Of a stretch of DNA of 22,205 nt, positions 7,289 to 13,628 are shown piece after piece. The notes beneath the pieces were generated by a model that saw only the letters and a list, made by a program, of their open reading frames with translations, made no database searches and had not been told where the DNA came from. The stretch is taken from contig DATDME010000012.1 in assembly GCA_036518915.1 (NCBI GenBank), positions 1 to 22,205 of the forward strand, read 5' to 3'. A program made the position numbers and the translations under genes. The stretch is from GCA-016699105 sp036518915 (GTDB lineage: Bacteria > Patescibacteriota > Saccharimonadia > UBA4664). Positions within the stretch are counted from its first letter, which is position 1; each line of letters begins with the position of its first letter.

Positions 7289-8356
7289 ATGACCAAGCGC
7301 CAAAAAACCTGGCTGCTCATTGCTGGCTGCACGGCCCTGGCCGGCGGGATCATTGGCGTGTGGGCCCTGGCGGCCCATCCCAGCGCCAACCCGGTCACGC
7401 TGCTCCGTCCCACGCCAGTGCCCACCCCGCAGCCATCGCCCACGCCGGTGCGGGTAGCCTCACCGCTCACCGGGCTCATGGTTGACCCCGCCGTCGCCGC
7501 CCAGCCGGTGGTTGGCGTGATCATTGAGAACCTCAACCCCGATGCCCGGCCGCAATCCGGCCTCAGCGACGCCGGAGTCGTCTACGAAGCCAACGCCGAG
7601 GGCGGCATCACCCGGTTCCTGGCGCTCTATCTTGATAAAATCCCCGCCAGCCTCGGCCCAGTCCGCAGCCTGCGCACCTATTTCCTCGATTGGGCCCTGG
7701 AATACGGCGCCCCCGTCGCGCATGCCGGCGGCAACCAAGACGCCCTTGACCTCATCAAACCCCTCGGCCTCAAGGACATGAACGCCCTGTCCTTTGCCGC
7801 CGACGGCTTCTTGCGCACCACCGACCGGGTCGCACCGCACAACCTTTACACCAGCGACACCAAACTTAAAGCCTTGCTCGCCCGGCTCGGGTACGCCGGT
7901 CCGGCCAGCTTTACGCCCGCGCCCCGGCAAACCAGCCCGGCCACCGCGAGTACCGCCGTCGCCCATCCCCACATCCACCTCGATTTCTCCTACGCCGGCT
8001 ACCAGGTTGACTACGACTACGACACGGCCACCAGCGACTACGCCCGGTCCATGGGCGGCACGCCGCACATCGACCGCACCACCGGCCGACAAATCCACGT
8101 CAAAAACATTGTGGTTGAGATGATGCCCACCAGCTACGGCCTCACCCGCATCGGCGAACAAACCGTCATCATGCAAACCGTCGGGCAGGGGAGCGGCTGG
8201 GTGATGCACGACGGCAACGCCACCCCCATCACCTGGAAGAAATCCAGCCACGCCGCCCGCACCCAGCTGCTCGGCGCCGATGACCACGAAGTACCCTTAG
8301 ACCCCGGTAACACCTGGTTCGCCATCGTACCCGTAGGCAAAACGGTGTCATACTAA
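7289..8356 (+). CDS. DUF3048 (YerB-like) membrane-anchored protein
   Basis: 355 residues. An N-terminal hydrophobic stretch (TWLLIAGCTALAGGIIGVWA) anchors it. IAGC could be a lipobox, but the hydrophobic run continues past the Cys, so a plain transmembrane anchor is more likely. A Pro/Thr linker follows (PTPVPTPQPSPTPV), then the DUF3048 N-domain (SPLTGLMVDPAVAAQPVVGV, RFLALYLDKIPASLGPVRSLR, APVAHAGGNQDALD) and C-domain (QTVGQGSGWVMHDGNATPITWKK, ending DPGNTWFAIVPVGKTVSY). The biochemical role of this family is not established. ATG 7289 is chosen over the longer frame from 7124 because that extension runs back through the terminator and over the preceding gene, and TATACT sits just upstream. 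TAATG coupling to a polysaccharide deacetylase suggests a cell-surface role. Confidence 0.9.
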   Translation: MTKRQKTWLLIAGCTALAGGIIGVWALAAHPSANPVTLLRPTPVPTPQPSPTPVRVASPLTGLMVDPAVAAQPVVGVIIENLNPDARPQSGLSDAGVVYEANAEGGITRFLALYLDKIPASLGPVRSLRTYFLDWALEYGAPVAHAGGNQDALDLIKPLGLKDMNALSFAADGFLRTTDRVAPHNLYTSDTKLKALLARLGYAGPASFTPAPRQTSPATASTAVAHPHIHLDFSYAGYQVDYDYDTATSDYARSMGGTPHIDRTTGRQIHVKNIVVEMMPTSYGLTRIGEQTVIMQTVGQGSGWVMHDGNATPITWKKSSHAARTQLLGADDHEVPLDPGNTWFAIVPVGKTVSY

Positions 8357-9765
8357 TGCCTCGGGCTGAAGCTCACCGCCACCACCAGCCCTACCGCCCG
8401 TACCTGTTTGTCGCGATGATTTTGGCCGTGGCGCTCGCCGGTATCGCCGCGTTCCACAGCGGCAAACTCGCGCCGCTCGCCCGGGCCATTACCGAGTCGC
8501 GCTGCCGGGCCGGCGCGTTTATGTACCACAGCACCACCTCCAGCACCGTCACGGCCGACATTAACAACGCCGATGCCTTACCGGCCCATGCCGGAACAAG
8601 TGCCACCGTCAAGAATGTTGAAACCATTGGGCCAAACCTCATTCCCAACGCGGGGCTTGAGCAACTCCCTGTGCAACCCCCGAGTGCTCCCGCCATTACC
8701 CAGTGGACCACCAATGCCTTTGGCGACAATGATGCCACCTTTAGCCTCGCCAGCGGCCACAACGGCAAGCACGCCGCCCGCGTTACCATGACCACATACA
8801 CCAACGGCGACGCCGATTGGTATTACCGGGCCGTAACGGTCAAACCCGGCCAGTATTACACCTTTGCCGATTACTACCGGTCCAACGTGCCAACTCGCAC
8901 CGTCCTCGCGCTGCAGCAAGATGCCAACCATTATGAATACATCAATCTGGCGGCGGCGGCACCCAGCGAGACCTGGGCGCAGTATCGCACCGTCTTTTTT
9001 GTGCCCACCGGTATCTCGCAGATCATTGTGTATCATCCGCTGGCCGCCGTCGGCTACCTAGAAACCGACGATTTTCAGCTGGCTCAAGCCCGCACCACCG
9101 GCTTCCAGGAGGGCCTCGTGTCAATCACGTTCGATGATGGCTGGCAATCGATCCACGACAACGCCCTGCCCCTCATGAAGCAAGCCGGCCTGGTGTCAAC
9201 ACAATACCTGATTTCTGGGTACTTGGGCCAATCCAAAGCCTATGACCGCATCGGCGATGTCTACGACTTCCTGCATGCCGGCCATGAAATTGCCTCGCAC
9301 ACCGTGAACCACCCTAACCTCACCGACAAAACGCCAGCCGAGGTTAACTACGAACTTAGACGCTCCCAGGAAGACCTCACGAAGTGTTTCGGCAGCGCCA
9401 CCAGCTTCGCGCCACCCTATGGCGCTTACTCCGATACCACGCTGGCCACCACCGCCGCGCTGTATGCAACCTCACGCTCGACCGACACCGGCTTCAACAC
9501 CGCCGACAACCTCAATCCGTACCATTTGGTGGTGCAGAACGTGAGTGCCCACACCTCTGCCACTGATATCAAGGACTGGCTCAGCACCGCCAAGTCCAAC
9601 CGGGCTTGGTTAATTTTGGTTTATCACCAAATTGGCACCAACTCCAGCGGTTATGCCCGCCGCACCAGCGATTTTGTGCAAGATGTCCGCGCCATTCAGG
9701 CCAGCGGCCTGAGCGTGAAAACCGTGTCGCAAGCCTACGCCGAAGTCAGACACCAGGTCAAATAA
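8356..9765 (+). CDS. Secreted/anchored polysaccharide deacetylase with a carbohydrate-binding-like module
   Basis: 469 residues: an N-terminal membrane anchor (about 16-36), a spacer, a CBM4/9-like beta-sandwich module (about 92-245, NLIPNAGLEQ to TDDFQLAQ) and a NodB homology domain (about 253-440). NodB enzymes are metal-dependent hydrolases that remove acetyl groups from amino sugars in peptidoglycan, chitin-like or PNAG-like glycans. Motif 1 is TFDDGW (Asp260, Asp261), motif 2 SHTVNH (His315, His319), motif 3 FAPPYGAY, and the late motif LILVYH carries His424. Motif 3 lacks the Arg of RPPYG-type enzymes. The ATG overlaps the preceding TAA (TAATG), so translation is coupled to the DUF3048 protein. 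The module and NodB domain are homologous to those of the gene at 11649. The exact glycan is unknown. Confidence 0.92.
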   Translation: MPRAEAHRHHQPYRPYLFVAMILAVALAGIAAFHSGKLAPLARAITESRCRAGAFMYHSTTSSTVTADINNADALPAHAGTSATVKNVETIGPNLIPNAGLEQLPVQPPSAPAITQWTTNAFGDNDATFSLASGHNGKHAARVTMTTYTNGDADWYYRAVTVKPGQYYTFADYYRSNVPTRTVLALQQDANHYEYINLAAAAPSETWAQYRTVFFVPTGISQIIVYHPLAAVGYLETDDFQLAQARTTGFQEGLVSITFDDGWQSIHDNALPLMKQAGLVSTQYLISGYLGQSKAYDRIGDVYDFLHAGHEIASHTVNHPNLTDKTPAEVNYELRRSQEDLTKCFGSATSFAPPYGAYSDTTLATTAALYATSRSTDTGFNTADNLNPYHLVVQNVSAHTSATDIKDWLSTAKSNRAWLILVYHQIGTNSSGYARRTSDFVQDVRAIQASGLSVKTVSQAYAEVRHQVK

Positions 9766-9819
9766 CCCTCCGCAAACTCGTCAACCTGGTTTGTTAAGCC
9801 ATATTAGCAAATATTTCGC

Positions 9820-9842
9820 AACTACGCTGAGCGTAGTTTTTT
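9820..9842 (+). terminator. Intrinsic terminator of the DUF3048-deacetylase operon
   Basis: AACTACGC (9820-9827), TGA loop, GCGTAGTT (9831-9838), with a six-T run (9837-9842). Strong stem and U-tract about 55 nt after the stop codon. Confidence 0.88.
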
Positions 9843-9859
9843 GCCATGGTGAAATAAAC

Positions 9860-9888
9860 TTGACAATTTTGCAAAGATAAGATACAAT
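9860..9888 (+). promoter_or_regulatory. Consensus-like promoter of the polysaccharide synthase gene
   Basis: TTGACA (9860-9865), 17-nt spacer, TACAAT (9883-9888). Predicted transcription start near 9895, leaving a 5' leader of about 57 nt that holds the hairpin at 9912-9939. Confidence 0.85.
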
Positions 9889-9911
9889 ACTGTCTGAATT
9901 TGAGAGGTAAC

Positions 9912-9947
9912 ACTCCGAGGGTTGTTATGCCCCCGGAGTTTGGTTTT
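9912..9947 (+). promoter_or_regulatory. Leader hairpin before the synthase (attenuator or Shine-Dalgarno-sequestering stem)
   Basis: ACTCCGAGGG (9912-9921) pairs with CCCCCGGAGT (9930-9939) with one A-C mismatch and an 8-nt loop, then TTGGTTTT. It lies between the promoter and the ATG at 9952. The only Shine-Dalgarno-like GGAG (9935-9938) is inside the 3' arm. It could attenuate transcription, hide the ribosome site, or stabilise the mRNA. Confidence 0.6.
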
Positions 9948-9951
9948 ACAG

Positions 9952-11043
9952 ATGGTTTTTAACCGCTATCAATTCGCTCAACGCCAACTGGCGCTCATCA
10001 TCCCTGCCCACAATGAAGAGGTGGTGATCGCCGATACCATCCGCTCGGCCATGACTGCCGGCCAACTAGCTGCGGACATCTTCGTGGTGTCTGATGGCTC
10101 AAAAGACACTACCGTCGCCATCGCCACCGAACTGCTTGGCGCGCAGCAAGTGTTAGACCAGCCGCAAAGCGGCAAAGCCAAGGCCATCCTGCACGCCATC
10201 AAGCACTTCGAGATTGAAAAGCGCTACCGCTGGGTGCACGTGGCCGACGCCGACGGCGTGTTCCACCCCAGTTACTTCCGCGAGCTCCACGCCCGCCTCA
10301 ACCCCCAGTGGGTGGCGGCCACCGGTTACGTCCAAAGCCTCAACGGCGGCTGGATTTCTAAATACCGCGCCTACGAGTACACCTTCGGCCTCGAGATTTT
10401 GCGCCGCATCCAGGCCTTCCTAGGTACCATTCCGGTCATTCCCGGGCCAACCTCAATCTTTCGCACCGATATCATCAAGCAGCTCGATTTCACCGTGGAT
10501 TCGCTCACGGAGGACATGGACCTCACCCTACAGATCCACCGCCAAAAGCTCGGCAAAATCGGCTACATTCCGCAAGCCAAAACCTACACTCAAGACCCCA
10601 AAGACCTGGCCGACTACACCAAGCAAATTTCGCGCTGGTACCGTGGCAACTTCCAAGTCATGCAGCGGCACCGTGTGGGCCTGCACGCCCAAAAAATCGA
10701 CGCCTACCTGGCCTACGTCATGCTTGAGCAATGGATCCTCATCGCCCAGCTCATCGTTGTGCCGTTCTGGGCTTGGTGGGGCCAAAATTACAACTTCCTC
10801 GCGGTAGTCTTCCTCAACGATGTCATTATCTCGTTCCTGATTACCGCCTGGGCAGCTTCCAAGGCCCAGCGCCCCGATATGCTGGGCGCCTTCCCGCTGT
10901 TTTATGTGTTGCGATTTGTCTGTTTGGCGATTTTCGTCCGGTCGTGGTTCGAAATTGTCGTCCAGCGTAAGTTCCGCACGGCTGAGCCGGGCTGGAGCAC
11001 CGCTGGCCGGCGATACCGCATTGCGACCAATGCCGTAAATTAA
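9952..11043 (+). CDS. Processive GT2 polysaccharide synthase (PgaC/IcaA-, HasA- or cellulose-synthase-like)
   Basis: 363 residues. The catalytic GT-A domain has LIIPAHNEE near residue 16, DADGVF (the DxD-type metal site), GPTSIFR, TEDMDL (the TED base motif) and QISRWYRG (the Q..RW motif of processive synthases). Two to four membrane spans follow (LEQWILIAQLIVVPFWAWWG, FLNDVIISFLITAWAA, FVCLAIFVRSW). Such enzymes polymerise a nucleotide sugar and extrude the chain across the membrane; candidates are PNAG, hyaluronan or glucan. Unlike IcaA or PgaC it has no N-terminal membrane spans. ATG 9952 is chosen because the TTG at 9922 falls in the loop of the leader hairpin. The flanking deacetylases make an N-acetyl-hexosamine polymer the best guess. 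Confidence 0.9.
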   Translation: MVFNRYQFAQRQLALIIPAHNEEVVIADTIRSAMTAGQLAADIFVVSDGSKDTTVAIATELLGAQQVLDQPQSGKAKAILHAIKHFEIEKRYRWVHVADADGVFHPSYFRELHARLNPQWVAATGYVQSLNGGWISKYRAYEYTFGLEILRRIQAFLGTIPVIPGPTSIFRTDIIKQLDFTVDSLTEDMDLTLQIHRQKLGKIGYIPQAKTYTQDPKDLADYTKQISRWYRGNFQVMQRHRVGLHAQKIDAYLAYVMLEQWILIAQLIVVPFWAWWGQNYNFLAVVFLNDVIISFLITAWAASKAQRPDMLGAFPLFYVLRFVCLAIFVRSWFEIVVQRKFRTAEPGWSTAGRRYRIATNAVN

Positions 11044-11062
11044 CAAGAAAGGACTGCACACA

Positions 11063-11239
11063 ATGTCGAGTTTTGAACCTGGCAAAGGTGGCGGTATCAT
11101 CCCGCCCGTAGCTGCTGCTGCGACCCTGCCCGTCACCGGTGCCGCTCACAACGCTGTACAGCTCGCCCTGGCCTTGGGCCTGGCGCTGGCTGCTTGGGCT
11201 GTGGCTTACGCTGCTGTGGCTAAGTTTGGCCGCCGCTAA
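11063..11239 (+). CDS. 58-aa mini-protein consisting mostly of an LPxTG sortase signal
   Basis: Reads MSSFEPGKGGGIIPP, an Ala-rich stretch, LPVTGAAHN, a hydrophobic span of about 23 residues (AVQLALALGLALAAWAVAYA and on), then KFGRR and stop. LPxTG, hydrophobic segment and positive tail are exactly the three parts of a class A-type cell-wall sorting signal, cleaved by sortase between Thr and Gly. What is unusual is that almost nothing precedes the signal: only 20 residues and no N-terminal signal peptide. AGAAAGGA (11046-11053) gives a Shine-Dalgarno 9 nt before the ATG. It lies 19 nt after the synthase, in the same transcript. No sortase gene is in the window. It could be a processed surface peptide, a sortase decoy, or a small membrane subunit of the synthase with a chance motif. 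Confidence 0.8.
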   Translation: MSSFEPGKGGGIIPPVAAAATLPVTGAAHNAVQLALALGLALAAWAVAYAAVAKFGRR

Positions 11240-11241
11240 TC

Positions 11242-11337
11242 ATGAAGCGCGCCCTTAAGTGGCTCGGTAACAGATTTCTCGTCCTGTTTGGCTATCATCT
11301 CTATTCCACGCTTCGGCTGATTTGGGGACTGTTCTAG
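11242..11337 (+). CDS. 31-aa basic amphipathic/membrane peptide
   Basis: Starts 2 nt after the stop of the mini-LPxTG gene (TAATCATGA). It reads MKRALKWLGNRFLVLFGYHL, then YSTLRLIWGLF. Basic residues alternate with long hydrophobic and aromatic stretches, which suits a short membrane-associated helix. It has no Shine-Dalgarno of its own, so reinitiation after the preceding gene is the likely way it is translated. Codon choice (CGC, GCC, CTC) agrees with real genes nearby. It could be a small subunit of the GT2 synthase, a leader peptide for the structured RNA that follows at once, or not translated. Confidence 0.5.
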   Translation: MKRALKWLGNRFLVLFGYHLYSTLRLIWGLF

Positions 11338-11340
11338 CCA

Positions 11341-11594
11341 TCACGGCACGAGAACAGCCGTGTGAGCCCGCCCGCCTGATCTTGCCCCCGCGCGAGTCAA
11401 GATCTCTGCCCAGTTGGGCAACCCAACCAACCCAGTTGGTTGGGCGCCAGGTCCGTCGGAGACTGGCGCCCGGCCATCACATCAACCTATCGCGCACCAA
11501 TAATTTACGCGTTTTGGACTTTGATGCAGCGCGAGGAATGGCCGAAGCCCGCAAAGGAGTCGTGCTAGACGTACGATGACTGCGGACTGGAGGA
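11341..11594 (+). ncRNA. Candidate structured RNA or riboswitch-like leader upstream of the second deacetylase
   Basis: This 311-nt gap (11338-11648) holds consecutive near-perfect helices: CACGGC/GCCGTG (11342-11347/11357-11362); GATCTTG/CAAGATC (11378-11384/11398-11404); TGCCC/GGGCA (11408-11420); CCCAACCAAC/GTTGGTTGGG (11422-11431/11435-11444); GGGCGCCAG/CTGGCGCCC (11442-11450/11463-11471); CGGCCAT/ATGGCCG (11471-11477/11538-11544), enclosing CATCAA/TTGATG (11480-11485/11521-11526). The helices abut one another, as in folded RNAs. GTCCG (11451-11455), with CCA just before it, can instead pair with CGGAC and TGG (11583-11590), which reaches into the GGAGG at 11589-11593. That would give two exclusive states and control of translation. 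I recognise no RNase P, SRP, tmRNA or known riboswitch core. The 85-codon frame across it (11322-11579) looks fortuitous. Confidence 0.6.
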
Positions 11595-11601
11595 CATGAC
11601 A

Positions 11602-11652
11602 ATGTGCTGCACAAAGTCGAAAGGCGTATCACTAACAAGGAACATTCCATGA
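11602..11652 (+). CDS. Possible 16-aa leader peptide coupled to the deacetylase
   Basis: ATG at 11602 follows a strong GGAGG (11589-11593) at 8-nt spacing and encodes MCCTKSKGVSLTRNIP. Its TGA overlaps the deacetylase ATG (ATGA, 11649-11652), so translation of one could feed the other. GGAGG could instead serve the GTG at 11604, which would extend the deacetylase by 15 residues. Not recognisable as a known attenuator peptide. Confidence 0.35.
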   Translation: MCCTKSKGVSLTRNIP

Positions 11653-13484
11653 AACGATTTGCTGCTACACTCGCGAGCGTAGCCCTGGTGGCCCTGCCAT
11701 TCGTTCAGCCCTTCCTGGGCCGGGCAATGGCCGTTGGCACCAACCTCATCGCTAACCCGTCGGTCGAAATTGCGGCCGGCAGCGGCCCGTCCGGCTGGGA
11801 CATGGGCGGCTGGGGCACCAACACCGCCAGCCTAACCTACGACACCACCGGCGCCCAAGATGGCAGCCGCAGCCTCGGCGTAAGCATCTCCAGCTACACC
11901 AACGGTGATGCCAAATGGTACTTCTCGCCGGTAACCGTCAGCCCCAACACCCAATACACGTTCAGCGACTACTACCAGTCGAACGTTGCCACCGAGATTG
12001 ACGCCCAAATTACCGACACCGCCGGTAACGTCAGCTACGCCTGGCTGGCCGACGTGCCCGCCAGCACCGCCTGGAAGCCGGTGAGTGCCAACTTTACCAC
12101 CAGCACCACCGCCAAAAACGTGACCATTTTCCACGTGCTGGCGAAGGTTGGTACCCTCAAAACCGACAACTTCTCGCTGGCCACCACCGCCGGCACCACA
12201 CCGACGCCCACGGTAACCCCGGCGCCCACAGCTACTCCTACCCCTACGGTTACGCCCACTCCGGTGCCGACCACTACCCCCACTCCGACTCCGGTCGTCA
12301 CTCCGACCCCCACGCCCGTAGTTACTCCAACCCCCGCCAATGGCAACACTATCCCGAACCCCGGCCTGGAAACCGCCGGCGGCACCAACCCGGCCAACTG
12401 GGCGTCTGACGCCTGGGGCACCAACACCTCAAGCTTTAGCTACCTGACCACCGGCCATGCCGGCTCGCGCAGCGTCCAGGTAACCGTTAGCGCTTACACC
12501 AACGGTAGCGCCGACTGGTACTACGCCCCGCAAGCCGTGCAAGCCGGCGGCCACTACCGCTTCACCGACTGGTACAGGGCGAGCGTCGACACTGAGGTTG
12601 ACGCCGGCGTCACCATGAGCGACGGCACCACCCTGTACTACTACTTGGGTAAGGCGCTGGCCGCCACCAACTGGGCCCAGTTTGCCGCCGAGTTTGACAT
12701 GCCAGCCGGCGCGGTCAGCGCGACCATCTTCCACCTCATCGCCGCCAAGGGCACCCTCACCACCGACGACTACAGCTTCGGCTTGTACCAGCCGGCACCG
12801 TTCACTCGCGGCATCATCAGCGTGACCTACGACGATGGCTGGCATAACCAGTACACCAACGCCCTGCCGATCATGAACAAGTACGGCCTGAAAGGTACCT
12901 ACTACATCATTTCCGGCGAGCTGACCAACCAGCCCGACTACATGACCGTCGCCGAGATCGCAGCGCTGAAGAGCGCCGGTAACGAGATTGCCTCGCACAG
13001 CGTCACCCATCCCGACCTCACCACCGTCACGGCTACCAAGCTCACCAATGAGCTAAAAAACAGCCAAGCCACGCTGCAAAGCAAATTTGGCGGCAGCGTC
13101 ACCGACTTCGCGTACCCCTACGGCGCCTACAACGCCAAGACCATCGCCGCGGCCAGTTTGTACTACCAGACCCAGCGCTCCACCGACTCCGGCTACAACA
13201 CCAAAGACAACCTGACCCTCACCAACCTGAAGGTTCAGAACATCTTCAACACCACCACACCGGCCCAAGTGCAAGCTTGGATCAACCAAGCCGCCAAAGA
13301 CCATTCGTGGCTCATCCTGGTTTACCACGAAGTGGGCACCACGCCGATCGACCCAACCGACACGCAGTACACCACCACGCCAGCCGACCTCGACGCCGAA
13401 ATGGCCATGGTAAAGAACTCTGGCCTTGGAGTCCTCACCATCAACCAAGCCGTGAATGAGGTTCTGCCGCAAATCGGCAAGTAG
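11649..13484 (+). CDS. Secreted polysaccharide deacetylase with two carbohydrate-binding-like modules
   Basis: 611 residues. Signal peptide about 1-28 (RFAATLASVALVALPFVQPF, AMA cleavage-like site). Module 1 spans about 31-180, a Thr/Pro linker 182-231, module 2 about 232-382, and a NodB deacetylase domain about 388-575. Catalytic and metal residues are present: TYDDGW (Asp395, Asp396), SHSVTH (His450, His454), FAYPYGAY, and LILVYH with His560. The two modules share GLE..G...W....WGTNT and YTNG.A.WY with each other and with the module at 8356, so they arose by duplication. There is no C-terminal anchor or LPxTG, so it is released or held by glycan binding. ATG 11649 has AAGGAA 6 nt upstream; GTG 11604 is an alternative. 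Likely role: deacetylating a surface amino-sugar polymer. Confidence 0.92.
   Translation: MKRFAATLASVALVALPFVQPFLGRAMAVGTNLIANPSVEIAAGSGPSGWDMGGWGTNTASLTYDTTGAQDGSRSLGVSISSYTNGDAKWYFSPVTVSPNTQYTFSDYYQSNVATEIDAQITDTAGNVSYAWLADVPASTAWKPVSANFTTSTTAKNVTIFHVLAKVGTLKTDNFSLATTAGTTPTPTVTPAPTATPTPTVTPTPVPTTTPTPTPVVTPTPTPVVTPTPANGNTIPNPGLETAGGTNPANWASDAWGTNTSSFSYLTTGHAGSRSVQVTVSAYTNGSADWYYAPQAVQAGGHYRFTDWYRASVDTEVDAGVTMSDGTTLYYYLGKALAATNWAQFAAEFDMPAGAVSATIFHLIAAKGTLTTDDYSFGLYQPAPFTRGIISVTYDDGWHNQYTNALPIMNKYGLKGTYYIISGELTNQPDYMTVAEIAALKSAGNEIASHSVTHPDLTTVTATKLTNELKNSQATLQSKFGGSVTDFAYPYGAYNAKTIAAASLYYQTQRSTDSGYNTKDNLTLTNLKVQNIFNTTTPAQVQAWINQAAKDHSWLILVYHEVGTTPIDPTDTQYTTTPADLDAEMAMVKNSGLGVLTINQAVNEVLPQIGK
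12192..12341 (+). repeat. Thr-Pro-rich linker-coding repeat
   Basis: About 50 codons of alternating Thr and Pro with interspersed Val and Ala (for example TPTPTPVVTPTP) join the two carbohydrate-binding-like modules. Synonymous codons vary, so it is an old protein-level repeat rather than a recent DNA expansion. It would form an extended, probably exported linker. Confidence 0.85.
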
Positions 13485-13507
13485 CCCGCCAACCCGCCCG
13501 CGAAACC

Positions 13508-13540
13508 AGCGCCTGAGCTCATCCCGAGCCGGGCGCTTTT
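13508..13540 (+). terminator. Terminator after the second deacetylase
   Basis: AGCGCC (13508-13513) pairs with GGCGCT (13532-13537), with an inner GCTC/GAGC helix, followed by TTTT. It lies 23 nt after the stop codon. Confidence 0.7.
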
Positions 13541-13628
13541 CGTTTGGAGCTTTGCACAAATCCTCGCCAAGATACCAAGCACACAAATTTGACCTCTTAT
13601 CCCGCTTATGGTAAAAAGAGGGCACAAC

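Noticed and set aside
7460..8287. A 275-codon minus-strand frame, Gly/Val-rich.
   Set aside because: It is the antisense shadow of the DUF3048 gene, whose GC-rich third positions leave the opposite strand open; no ribosome site or domain features.
10945..10955. GGTTCGAAAT resembling a tRNA T-loop.
   Set aside because: It lies inside the synthase reading frame and no acceptor or anticodon stem can be built around it.
11451..11470. GGTCCG near GGAGACTGG resembling parts of the SRP RNA loop or the cobalamin box.
   Set aside because: The GGAAGCAGCC core of SRP RNA and the full cobalamin box are absent; only short matches remain.
11322..11579. An 85-codon plus-strand frame (start TTG) across the gap before the second deacetylase.
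   Set aside because: It overlaps the end of the 31-codon gene, has a Pro/Arg/Gln-rich non-protein-like composition and no ribosome site, and the same DNA is packed with perfect helices.
12192..12341. Repetitive CCNACN-type DNA that could suggest a CRISPR or minisatellite.
   Set aside because: The period is two codons, synonymous positions vary and the frame stays open; it is a Thr-Pro protein linker.
12035..13010. Two minus-strand frames of 130 and 193 codons with Gly/Val repeats.
   Set aside because: They are antisense reflections of the Thr-Pro linker and second module of the deacetylase.
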